Positions 45,023 to 54,700 of a stretch of 64,000 nt of DNA are shown here, in pieces (positions within the stretch are counted from its first letter, which is position 1; every line of letters starts with the position of its first letter). Under the pieces are notes generated by a model. That model saw only the letters and a list, made by a program, of their open reading frames with translations, ran no database searches and was not told where the DNA came from. The translations under genes and the position numbers were made by a program. The DNA comes from Fibrella forsythiae (GTDB lineage Bacteria; Bacteroidota; Bacteroidia; Cytophagales; Spirosomataceae). The stretch covers positions 186,001 through 250,000 of the forward strand of contig NZ_JAFMYW010000008.1 of assembly GCF_017353175.1 (NCBI RefSeq). Direction: 5' to 3'.

Positions 45023-48000
45023 ATGAAAGTTTCCCCGTCAGAACCATTCCAAGTCGTTTACTCACTGCTCGAACACGAATACCTGGGTTACCTGATCGAG
45101 GCATTTGTGGTTCGGTTGAATGCGAAAGGGGAACTGACGCTTCAAACGCAAAGCCTGTCGCCGCAGAATGTCCGGGAATTTGCAGAAGGGCTCGATGAAC
45201 GCGATTTTGAGCTGGTTCGGCTCACCGACTACATCTGTCAGGATACACTGTTGCGGCGATTCAATACCAAGAAATGGTCGGTGGTCGATTTTTTTCTGAA
45301 AGTGTATGATCCGCAGAAAGGCGACAAGGTGATGCAGGAAGCCATTGCCGATTATGTGCAGCGTACCAAAGCGCAGATTCTGCCCCTGCTGGCCGGGAAA
45401 CCTATTTTCCTGATGACCAATGACGGCGACCCCGTGGGCGAAGCGGTTACGTTTATGCCGGAACCAGCGCGGGTCTACTTTCATTTTGTGCGCAACGAAG
45501 AGGCCACGCATTATTTCCCGATCATTCGCTACCCGCTGACGAAACAGGAAACAGAAACGGCTCAGCCCGGCGCACCAACCACCGAACGAGTTGAATTTCA
45601 GCACCGTAACGCCATGTTGCTGTGCGACGACCCGGCCTGGTTGCTGGTCAAGAATAAACTATACCACTTCGCCAAGCTATCGAAAAACGAACTGTCGGCA
45701 GGCATCGATGTCGATGGCAAAAAGCTGCGGCCTTTCCTGAACAAGCAGCACATCGTGATTCCTAAGAGCATGGAAGCGCAGTATTACGAGCGGTTCATTG
45801 TGCCGCTGATTGCGCAATACGATGTGTTTGCCAAGGGGTTCGAGATTCGCTCCACGTCATTTGAGCCCGTTCCGGTGCTGACCCTTTCTGAGCAGGCGAG
45901 CAGCCAGCAGCGGGTGGCCGCCTCGCCAACGCTGTTTGGCGATACGGTGGTGGTTGACGAAGACGATACCAGCCACTCGGATGTTGTGCTCGACCTGTCC
46001 TTTCAATACGGCGATGCCGTTTTTCGCTTTAATAGCTTTGCCAATTCGTTTAACGTCAGCCTGGAAAAAGTGGGCGACGATTACGTATTCCATCGCATAC
46101 GGCGCGATCTGAAAACCGAGCGGCAACGATTCATCCAGCTTCGCGACCAGGGTCTTGACCTACGAAACGGACGACTGGAACTGGCTAAACCACAAGCCTT
46201 TACCTGGCTAACCGATCACCGTAACGCACTCGACGAAGCGGGTTTTCAGGTACGTCAGAACGCGAGTGACTCGCGGCGGTATTTCCTCGGCTATTCAAGT
46301 CTGGATATTTCCATCCGCGAAAGCCGCGACTGGTTCGACATTCACGCAAAGGTGCGATTTGGCGATTTTGAGATTCCGTTTCTGCGCCTCCGGTCACTGA
46401 TTCTGGCGAAAAAACGGGAGTTTACCCTGCCTAACGGCGAAATCGCGGTTATCCCCGAAGCCTGGTTTACCAAATACGCCGAGTTGGTTGGGTTTATGGA
46501 ACACCCCCCGTCTGACGAACCCGGTGGCGATGATCAGGTTGAGCGACTAGTGCTGCAGAAACACCACCTGGCCCTGGTGCAGGAGCTTGACAATGAATCG
46601 CTGGCCGAAACGGTTATTAGCCGTCGGCTGGAAGGGCTTCGTGAGTTTGAGCGGATCGATGAGGTACCCATGCCAACCGGTTTTGTAGGTACGTTGCGCC
46701 CCTACCAGAAAGCGGGTTACGACTGGATGAACTTCCTGCGGCACTATCATTTCGGCGGTTGCCTGGCCGACGATATGGGCCTTGGCAAGACCGTGATGAC
46801 CCTGGCGCTCTTGCAGGGGCGCAAAGAAACCAGCGGCGACACCCCATGCCCCAGCCTGCTGGTGATGCCTACATCGCTGATTTATAACTGGGAGTTGGAA
46901 GCCCGCCGATTCACACCCAATCTGCGTATACTGGTCTATACAGGTACGTATCGCGACAAAAACACGGCACAATTCAACGATTATGACCTGATTTTGACCT
47001 CCTACGGAATTGTCAGAATTGATATTGATCTGCTTAAACATTACCGGTTCGACTACGTGATCATGGATGAGTCGCAGGCGATCAAGAACCCGAATTCGCA
47101 CATTACGCGGGCGGTGATGCAGCTGAACTCGGCGCATCGGCTGCTGCTGACGGGCACACCGCTCGAAAACAGCACGATGGACCTCTGGACCCAGATGACC
47201 TTCATCAATCCGGGGTTGCTGGGTAGCCAGTCGTTCTTCCGGAACACGTACCAGATTCCCATTGAGAAGCGGGGCGACGACCAGAAACTGCAAAAACTAT
47301 ACGGCCTCATTAAGCCGTTCATGCTTCGCCGGAACAAAAAACAGGTAGCGACCGACCTGCCTGCGAAAGTAGAAACCGTGCTGTATTGCGACATGACGCC
47401 CGAACAGGCGACGACCTACGAAGAGGCAAAATCGTATTACCGTAATCTGATCCTCGACCACATTGAGAAAGACGGACTCGCCAAATCGCAGATGGTGGTG
47501 CTGCAGGGCCTGACCAAACTCCGTCAGATCGCGAACCACCCGCGCCTGGTCGATGCCAGCTACGAGGGCGATTCGGGTAAGCTCGATGATGTACGCATGC
47601 GCCTCGAGATAGCCCTGAACGAAGGCCACAAGATTTTGATTTTCAGCCAGTTCATTAAACATCTGGCCGTTATTAAACAGTACCTGAAAGAGAAAAACAT
47701 TACCTACGCCTACCTCGACGGATTGAGCACTGACCGCCAGGAACAGGTGGCCCGTTTTCAGACCGACGAAACCGTACAACTCTTTCTGATTTCGCTGAAA
47801 GCCGGCGGGCTGGGCCACAACCTCACCGCCGCCGATTACGTTTTCCTGCTCGACCCCTGGTGGAACCCCGCCATTGAAGCGCAGGCCGTTGACAGGGCAC
47901 ACCGCATTGGCCAGCAGAAACCAGTGTTTACCTATAAGTTCATTACGAAAGACAGCGTGGAAGAAAAGATCCTGGCCCTGCAACGCAACAAGCAGCGCCT

Positions 48001-48079
48001 GGCCAGTGAACTCGTCACTACGGAAGAGGGCTTTATGAAGTCATTGACCAAAGAAGACGTGCTGGTCTTGCTGGATTAG
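45023..48079 (+). CDS. SNF2-family DNA-dependent ATPase/helicase
   Basis: A 1018-residue superfamily 2 ATPase. The N-terminal 560 residues are not a known domain to me; a SWIM zinc finger is not seen. The motor has motif I DDMGLGKTVMTLALLQ, motif II as DESQ (IMDESQAIKNP), motif III LLLTGTPLENS, and the second RecA domain with ILIFSQF, TYAYLDGLSTDRQEQVARFQ, LISLKAGGLGHNLTAAD and VDRAHRIGQQKPVFTYKFI (motif VI). Likely remodels protein-DNA complexes or transcription complexes (RapA-like role). It begins after a 180-base leader and is followed 46 bases later by a phosphatase gene. Confidence 0.92.
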   Translation: MKVSPSEPFQVVYSLLEHEYLGYLIEAFVVRLNAKGELTLQTQSLSPQNVREFAEGLDERDFELVRLTDYICQDTLLRRFNTKKWSVVDFFLKVYDPQKGDKVMQEAIADYVQRTKAQILPLLAGKPIFLMTNDGDPVGEAVTFMPEPARVYFHFVRNEEATHYFPIIRYPLTKQETETAQPGAPTTERVEFQHRNAMLLCDDPAWLLVKNKLYHFAKLSKNELSAGIDVDGKKLRPFLNKQHIVIPKSMEAQYYERFIVPLIAQYDVFAKGFEIRSTSFEPVPVLTLSEQASSQQRVAASPTLFGDTVVVDEDDTSHSDVVLDLSFQYGDAVFRFNSFANSFNVSLEKVGDDYVFHRIRRDLKTERQRFIQLRDQGLDLRNGRLELAKPQAFTWLTDHRNALDEAGFQVRQNASDSRRYFLGYSSLDISIRESRDWFDIHAKVRFGDFEIPFLRLRSLILAKKREFTLPNGEIAVIPEAWFTKYAELVGFMEHPPSDEPGGDDQVERLVLQKHHLALVQELDNESLAETVISRRLEGLREFERIDEVPMPTGFVGTLRPYQKAGYDWMNFLRHYHFGGCLADDMGLGKTVMTLALLQGRKETSGDTPCPSLLVMPTSLIYNWELEARRFTPNLRILVYTGTYRDKNTAQFNDYDLILTSYGIVRIDIDLLKHYRFDYVIMDESQAIKNPNSHITRAVMQLNSAHRLLLTGTPLENSTMDLWTQMTFINPGLLGSQSFFRNTYQIPIEKRGDDQKLQKLYGLIKPFMLRRNKKQVATDLPAKVETVLYCDMTPEQATTYEEAKSYYRNLILDHIEKDGLAKSQMVVLQGLTKLRQIANHPRLVDASYEGDSGKLDDVRMRLEIALNEGHKILIFSQFIKHLAVIKQYLKEKNITYAYLDGLSTDRQEQVARFQTDETVQLFLISLKAGGLGHNLTAADYVFLLDPWWNPAIEAQAVDRAHRIGQQKPVFTYKFITKDSVEEKILALQRNKQRLASELVTTEEGFMKSLTKEDVLVLLD

Positions 48080-48125
48080 GTGCAAAGTGGCCATATTGCA
48101 GTCAGTTATTGATTCTCAATATGCC

Positions 48126-50456
48126 ATGTTCCGTGCCCGAATCTATCTATTAATCAGCTTCTTGCTACTCGTTATTGTACCCCTGGCTCACGCCCAGCAA
48201 GGGCCGCTTGTAGCCAGCGGGGCAATATGGCGATACGCCGATAAAGGCAGCACACCCACAAGCCAGACGGTAGCGGGTCAGGTACGTACCTGGAAAGACC
48301 TGGCTTACGATGACACATCGCCAGCATCCTGGTCGGCAGGCCCATCAGAACTGGGTTACGGGGATGGCGATGAAGCTACGGTGGTCAGTTTCGGTCTAGA
48401 TGCATCGGCCAAACACACGACAACTTATTTCCGGAAAACATTCACCATTAACAGCTTATCTGCCGGTGGCTATCAGGTACGTGTCAAGCGCGATGATGGG
48501 CTGCTGCTGTATCTGAACGGCACTTTACTGGCTACGTCCAACATGCCAGCGGGGCCGGTCTCGTATAGTACCCCGGCCACAACGGGCATTGGCGGAACCG
48601 ACGAGAGCGACTGGTCGGCCTGGATACCGGTGAGCGCGTCGGCTGTTCAGGCGGGGCAAAATTGCCTGGCGGCAGAAATACACCAGGCGGCTCCGAACAG
48701 CACCGATATTACATTTGATCTTGAGTTTCGGGAAGTAGCCATCTCCGTAACTCGCGGGCCGTACCTTCAGCTGGGCGGCCAAACGGCGATGACCATTCGC
48801 TGGCGAACCGACATTGCCTGTGTAGGGAAGGTCACCTACGGCCTGGCCACATCGGCACTGACGGGTACGGCCAGTGAAACGGCCACCACCACCGAGCACG
48901 AAATCCGGTTGACCAACCTGCTACCCGACCAACGGTACGGCTATACGATTGGCACCCCAAACGGCGTATTGCGGCAGGGAGCTGACCTGTATTTACAGAC
49001 ATTTCCGTTGCTTACGACCAACCGAAAAATCCGGGTAGCTTCTTTTGGCGATTGCGGCTCGGCCACGCCCAACCAAATCGCCGTTCGGGATGCGTTCCTG
49101 GCCTTCCGGGTCAACGTACCTACCGACCTGTGGAACCTCATCGGCGATAATTCGTATGATGGCGACGATGCTGCCTACCAAACGCACTTCTTTGAGTATT
49201 ATAAAGATAACCTCCTGCCTAACAGCACTTTATATGCTATCCCTGGCAATCACGACTACACAAACAGCGCGGCACTGGCCGCCTCGCACGCCATTCCGTA
49301 CTTCTCCATATTCACGCTCCCCACACAGGCCGAAGCCGGGGGCGTGCCATCGGGTACCCGCGAGTGGTATTCGTTTGATTACGGTCCCATTCATTTCGTT
49401 ATGCTCGATGGATACGGCACACGAACAGTGGGCGGCTTGCAGAAAAAAGTGTACGACGATACGCTGAACCATCCGCAGGCCACCTGGCTTAAGCAGGATC
49501 TGGCGGCCACCAACCAACCCTGGCGGATCGTTTACCTGCATTTCCCGCCCTACACGCAGGGATCGCACAACTCTGAAACCGAGGGCGACCTGACCGCCAT
49601 TCGGCAACGGCTGAATCCCATTTTCGAGCGCAATGGCGTTGATCTGGTTATTTCGGGCCATAGCCACGTATATGAACGATCGTTTCCGATTCATGACCAG
49701 TATGGCCCCATGAGCGAGTTTACGGCCAACCCTGCCAACTACAGATACATTGCCGACGCCAGCACCGGGCGTTATGATGGCTCGCCGGGGTCGTGCCCTT
49801 ACCTGAAAACCAGCGAAAAACGGAAACAGGGAACCATCTACGTGGTGTCTGGTTCGGCGGGGCAACTGGCCAGCAATGCAGCACTGGGCAACCACGCGGT
49901 GATGGCCTTCACCCAGAAACAGGCGGGTGGTTCGTTTTACTTCGACCTGGAAGACAACCGCCTTAATGCCAGCTTTATACAGACAAGCCCAACGGCATCA
50001 TACACGGTAACCGACCAGTTTACGATCCTGAAAAACGCAGGACGTACCCGGCTGATCAGTGCATCGGCCGGGCAGTCGGTTACGTTGACGGCTTCGTTCA
50101 ACAGCGATTACCAGTGGAGCACTCCCCAGAGCAATACCGTTATCAGCACGGCCCGGTCGCTGGTAGTAACCGCCACCGCTGGCGTTAGCCAAACCTTTAC
50201 CGTGCGCGACAGCCGACGGTGCGTGCAGGACGTGTTTCAGGTTCAGACGGTATATACAACGGTAAAACCCGGCCTCTGGACAGACCCGGCCACCTGGGAA
50301 GGAAACCGCCTGCCAACCAGCCAGGACAATGTCATCATAAAACACGCTGTTCTTCTGCCCGTAAATAGCCAGGCCACTGTTCTTCGCCTTCAGTTTGGAA
50401 CAGCCGGTACCCTCACATATGGCCAAAATGCCAGCCTGGCGGTATTGCGCCAATGA
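48126..50456 (+). CDS. Secreted purple-acid-phosphatase-like metallophosphoesterase
   Basis: An exported phosphoesterase of about 776 residues. The start is set at 48126 (MFRARIYLLISFLLLVIVPLAHA, a signal peptide), not the upstream GTG. A beta-sandwich follows (about 25-200), then a purple acid phosphatase N-terminal FN3-like domain (ITRGPYLQLGGQTAMTIRWRTD). The metallophosphatase core has FGDCGS, NLIGDNSYDG, IPGNHDYTN, and SGHSHVYERS. The C-terminal region contains PGLWTDPATWEGNRLPTSQDNVIIKHAV, a beta-helix-like module common in Cytophagales surface proteins. No T9SS sorting domain is present. Natural substrate unknown. Confidence 0.88.
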   Translation: MFRARIYLLISFLLLVIVPLAHAQQGPLVASGAIWRYADKGSTPTSQTVAGQVRTWKDLAYDDTSPASWSAGPSELGYGDGDEATVVSFGLDASAKHTTTYFRKTFTINSLSAGGYQVRVKRDDGLLLYLNGTLLATSNMPAGPVSYSTPATTGIGGTDESDWSAWIPVSASAVQAGQNCLAAEIHQAAPNSTDITFDLEFREVAISVTRGPYLQLGGQTAMTIRWRTDIACVGKVTYGLATSALTGTASETATTTEHEIRLTNLLPDQRYGYTIGTPNGVLRQGADLYLQTFPLLTTNRKIRVASFGDCGSATPNQIAVRDAFLAFRVNVPTDLWNLIGDNSYDGDDAAYQTHFFEYYKDNLLPNSTLYAIPGNHDYTNSAALAASHAIPYFSIFTLPTQAEAGGVPSGTREWYSFDYGPIHFVMLDGYGTRTVGGLQKKVYDDTLNHPQATWLKQDLAATNQPWRIVYLHFPPYTQGSHNSETEGDLTAIRQRLNPIFERNGVDLVISGHSHVYERSFPIHDQYGPMSEFTANPANYRYIADASTGRYDGSPGSCPYLKTSEKRKQGTIYVVSGSAGQLASNAALGNHAVMAFTQKQAGGSFYFDLEDNRLNASFIQTSPTASYTVTDQFTILKNAGRTRLISASAGQSVTLTASFNSDYQWSTPQSNTVISTARSLVVTATAGVSQTFTVRDSRRCVQDVFQVQTVYTTVKPGLWTDPATWEGNRLPTSQDNVIIKHAVLLPVNSQATVLRLQFGTAGTLTYGQNASLAVLRQ
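48279..48292. repeat. CAGGTACGTACCTG, fused inverted pair of the iterated motif
   Basis: A perfect 14-bp palindrome inside the phosphatase gene, formed by two overlapping copies of AGGTACGT in opposite orientation; encodes Gln-Val-Arg-Thr-Trp. The same 14-mer lies at 8494-8507 within a terminator. Confidence 0.9.
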
Positions 50457-50462
50457 GGAGCG

Positions 50463-51581
50463 TCAGACACCTTCTACGGCCGATAGAGTACCATCTACCG
50501 CCATCTGTTTGTTGGTAAAGATCAGATCGCGGATACTATGGGCCCGCCGAAGTGCCTCTTCAGATCGGATACGGTATTTGTGGGCGGCTTCGGTCATACC
50601 TGCTTCGGCTAGCTGGGCTCCAGCCTGATTCAGCAGCAGCACACTTTCTTCCAAACCCCGCACCGACTGCCACATGGTCTCTTCAATCGATTTGGTTATG
50701 TCTACCAGCAAGGTACTGGCGGTGTACGAATGGCCCGTATGGCAGCGATAGCGAATCAGGTGACCTTCCTGAAAACTGACGAGTACCCCGCTACACTCCG
50801 GACAGGTAAGGGGCGTTAACGTACCCATCGACAGAATGCCCTGATCGAACGGAGTTGCCTGTGTAGCCGCCGCTACATCGACCTCGGTTTTTATCCGGTT
50901 CAGTTCATTATTCACGGCAGTTGGGTCAGGTACGTTGTGGTGGCGATGGCTTCCGGTATCAGACACCGTTTCCCTGGTTAGTTGAGTTAGTAACGGCGCG
51001 ATATCGGCAAGTGGCAGCACATGATCAACTTCCACATATTCCAGAACGCTTTCGGGCATGCTGGCATACATGGCATCGTCGGGCCGCTGTACAATACCTA
51101 TTCCTCCCAATCGCTTGATGGTCCACATGCCGGAGGTACCGTCATTGAGCAGGCCCGTCAGCACCACACCAATTACGTGCGCCCCGTAACTGTAGGCCGC
51201 CGAGCGAAAAAGTGCATCGATCGACGGGCGAAAGCGGTTCTCTTTGGGCCCTTTCCTAACTAAAATCCGACCGATAGCAGGTACATTATTATTTTCGGAT
51301 GCCGGCCATTCGGTGCTATCCCGTTCAACCAGCAGGTGATGATCGGGCGGGGCAATGTAGATCTGACCCGGCCTGATAATCTCTCCATCATAGGGATGGC
51401 GGGCTTCCAGTTTACCACACCGGGTCAATATCTCGGGCAACATACTTGGCGCAAAAGGAGACACATGCTGAACGATAAAAATTGAACCAGAAAAATCGGC
51501 GGGTAAGCCACCAATCAGTTCCTGAAGGGCATAAACGCCACCAGCCGATGAGCCAACAACTACTATATCATGTTTCGACAT
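50463..51581 (-). CDS. cheB: Stand-alone CheB-type methylesterase
   Basis: A 372-residue CheB-like protein without a receiver domain. The methylesterase domain has an intact triad: VVGSSAGGVYALQELI (catalytic Ser12), FIVQHVSP (His39) and VVLTGLLNDGTSGMW (Asp). The C-terminal 150 residues carry a zinc-ribbon-like CPECSG…YRCHTGHSY and an amphipathic helical tail. Such CheBs are common in Bacteroidota outside chemotaxis operons. It diverges from the CheB-CheR-kinase fusion, whose own CheB domain lacks the serine, so this protein could provide the active esterase. No CheA, CheW or MCP gene is nearby. Confidence 0.9.
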   Translation of the reverse strand: MSKHDIVVVGSSAGGVYALQELIGGLPADFSGSIFIVQHVSPFAPSMLPEILTRCGKLEARHPYDGEIIRPGQIYIAPPDHHLLVERDSTEWPASENNNVPAIGRILVRKGPKENRFRPSIDALFRSAAYSYGAHVIGVVLTGLLNDGTSGMWTIKRLGGIGIVQRPDDAMYASMPESVLEYVEVDHVLPLADIAPLLTQLTRETVSDTGSHRHHNVPDPTAVNNELNRIKTEVDVAAATQATPFDQGILSMGTLTPLTCPECSGVLVSFQEGHLIRYRCHTGHSYTASTLLVDITKSIEETMWQSVRGLEESVLLLNQAGAQLAEAGMTEAAHKYRIRSEEALRRAHSIRDLIFTNKQMAVDGTLSAVEGV

Positions 51582-51624
51582 ACAAATACTAGTCTTGTCT
51601 TATTACACTTGTATCAGGTAAGCG

Positions 51625-51682
51625 CTGGTCTACCGACACTGATGAGTAGACAACCATTAAACTATTTTTTGGCAGTAGACCA
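51625..51682. promoter_or_regulatory. Inverted repeat in the cheB / CheB-CheR divergent promoter region
   Basis: CTGGTCTAC (51625-51633) and its reverse complement GTAGACCAG (51674-51682) lie 40 bases apart between the two divergent genes; a half-copy GTAGAC is at 51646-51651. Could be operator sites for a shared regulator or a chance match. Confidence 0.3.
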
Positions 51683-51762
51683 GTGAAGGATTATCATATA
51701 GTTATCCACTGTTCTGCCTGCCACCCAGACCAACTGCGGCCAACACCTGATAGTACGTTAAA

Positions 51763-54700
51763 ATGCCAACCGACACCCCTTCAGCAAACTCAACTGTACC
51801 AGCAGATCACACCCCAATCGTTGCCATTGGCGGGCCGGCGGGCGGGCAGGAAGCTATCACTGAATTGCTCGGTCTTCTACCCACCACCACCGGATTTGCT
51901 TATGTGTATATTCAGCACTTTGACCCGCATCATGAAAGCCAGCTGATCGATATTCTGAGCAAAGCCACAACGATGCCCGTGAAAAAAGCAGGCAACCTGA
52001 TGGCCATTGAGCCAAACCACGTGTATCTCATCCCGCCCAATCAGGAGATGGAGGTCATGGATGGCAAGCTGTTGCTGATGCCGCGCAAGCAGGTCGTACA
52101 CACGCCGATCGACCGGTTTTTTGTTTCCCTGTCGGAACGCCAGCAAGCGGGGGGCATCGCCATTCTGCTGTCGGGTATGGCAACCGATGGCACCCTCGGC
52201 CTGAAGGCGGTTAAGGCAGCAGGCGGCATCACGATTGCCCAGGATGACAGCGCTCTTTTTCAGGCCATGCCGAAAGCCGCCATTGCCGAAGGCGTTGTTG
52301 ACCTGACCCTATCGCCCCGCGACATGGCCAGCGAACTGACCCGCCTGAGCCAGCGTACCGACGTGTTCAGATTAACCACCGACGCCGCCGATGCCAACGA
52401 AGATGACCCACTGAAAACCGATCCGGATGATGACGCTCCGGAAACCGATGAGCTCAACAACGACCAGGACCTTCAGGCCATTATTCAGTACATGCGCAAA
52501 GCGGTTGGTGTTGATTTTAGCCAGTATAAGATAACCACCATCCGGCGGCGCATTATCCGGCGAATGCTGCTGTATCAGCTAGATACCCTGGCCGAGTATA
52601 ACCTCTATTTGCAGCAACACCTGGCCGAAGCCAGCGTGCTGTATAATGACCTGCTGATCAATGTAACGGCCTTTTTCCGTGATACCGACGCCATGTCGTA
52701 TATGGGTAAGGTGGTGTTGCCTGAACTGATCAGGAACATGCCGCCCCGCGAGCCACTTCGCATCTGGATACCAGCCTGTTCAACGGGCCAGGAAGCTTAT
52801 TCGCTGGCCATTATGCTTCTTGAGATTATCGGTGATGACACCCATAATCCACCCATCCATATTTTCGCCACTGACCTCAGCGAACCAGCCATAAACAAGG
52901 CCAGGCAGGGCATTTACACGAAGAGCGAAGTACTGGATGTATCACCAAAACGACTGCAGCGGTTCTTTACAAAACTGGATGACCAGTACCGTATTCATAA
53001 GAGTATCCGGGATTTGTGCGTTTTTGCCCCACACAACCTTTTTAAAGACCCCCCTTTTTCCCGGCTCGACCTTATCAGTTGCCGAAATTTGCTGATTTAT
53101 CTAGACAACGGTTTACAACGCAAAGCATTTTCTATTTTCCATTACGCGCTGAAACCCAATGGATTCCTCCTACTGGGCAAATCAGAAACGGTAAGTGCCG
53201 CCCCGACCCTGTTCACCGCCGTTGAAAAAAACTACCGGGTATACAATCGGCGAAACGAAGGCAGTAACGCGCCCTTCGGCCGTACGGCAATTGATCGAAG
53301 CAGCGACCGAATTAGTGCTTACCGACTTCAATCGGAACAGATAGACGATATGGAAAAGAAAGGTTACGCACCGAAATCGGGTGGTAATGACCTGAACAAG
53401 GTTGTTGATAACCTGCTGTTGAACCACTACGTACCTGCTTCGGTGGTGGTGGATCAGGATCTGGAGATTCTTCAGTTTCGAGGATCTACCGGCCTTTTTC
53501 TTGAACCTGCCCCGGGCAAAGCCAGCCTGAACCTGCTTAAAATGGCCCGCTCACCGCTGGCGTTTGAGCTTCGCAATGCCGTTCATAAAGCCCAGAAGTC
53601 GGGGCAGGCAGTACGGAAAGATGGGCTGACACTTACGGTGAATGATAAACCGTATCAGATTGCCATTGAAGCCGTGCCGCTGTCGGGGGAGGGTGAAGCC
53701 CGGCTATTTCTGGTGCTGTTTACTGAGAAACAGGTCGTTTTAACGCCCGACACCGGTGGCGAGGGGTTACGCAATGCCCGTGTCAGGCAACTGGAAGATG
53801 AACTGACCCTCCTGCGCGAAGACATGCACTCGATCATTGAGGAGAAAGAAGCGTCGAATGAAGAGTTGCAGTCGGCCAATGAGGAGATTGTTAGTAACAA
53901 CGAGGAGTTGCAGAGTATTAACGAAGAGCTCGAAACCAGCAAGGAAGAAATTGAGTCGACCAATGAAGAGCTGTTGACGATCAATCAGGAATTACAGGTA
54001 CGGAACGATCAGCTAACAGAAGCGTATGGCTATGCTGAAGCCATTTTCGATACCATTTCTGAAGCAACCATAGTGCTCGACCGAAACCTGAGCGTTAAAT
54101 CGGCCAACAAGGCGTTCTATAACATTTTTCAGGTACGTCAGATAGACACAGAGGGTAAGTTGCTCTACGAACTGGGTAACCGGCAGTGGGATATTCCTCA
54201 GTTACGAATCCTGCTGGAAAGTGTGATTCTGCAAAATGCCAACATTCATTCGTATGAAGTAACGCATACATTTCCGGAGATAGGCCAGAAAGTGATGCGG
54301 CTCAATGCCCGCAAGGTGGTGCAACACCAGCGGCAGGAAGCCATTCTGCTGGCCATTGAAGACATCACCGACCACCGCCGGGCACAGAAGCTGCTCGAAG
54401 AACGGCAGGCCTGGTTCCGCGAGTTAATGGATAACGCCCCAACACTGGTTTGGGTGTCGACCGTTGATGCAACCTTCAGCTTCGTCAACCGGGCCTGGCT
54501 CGATTTTACCGGTTGCCGGGCCGACACCATCATTGGCCAGTCGATGGCCACAAACATTCACCCCGACGATTACGACAATTTCCTCTCGATCTACGCAACC
54601 CATTTTCTGCGTCGGCTACCGTTCAGCACCGAGATCCGTATGCAGCGCCAGGATGGTGAATACCGCTGGATGCAAACCAATGCGCGGCCACAGTATAGCC

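Noticed and set aside
48087-48125. GTG start 39 bases upstream of the phosphatase
   Set aside because: It would bury the signal peptide; the ATG at 48126 opens directly into a typical signal sequence.
51625-51682. CTGGTCTAC/GTAGACCAG pair as transposon ends
   Set aside because: Only nine bases, no transposase and no target-site duplication; kept as a weak regulatory candidate only.
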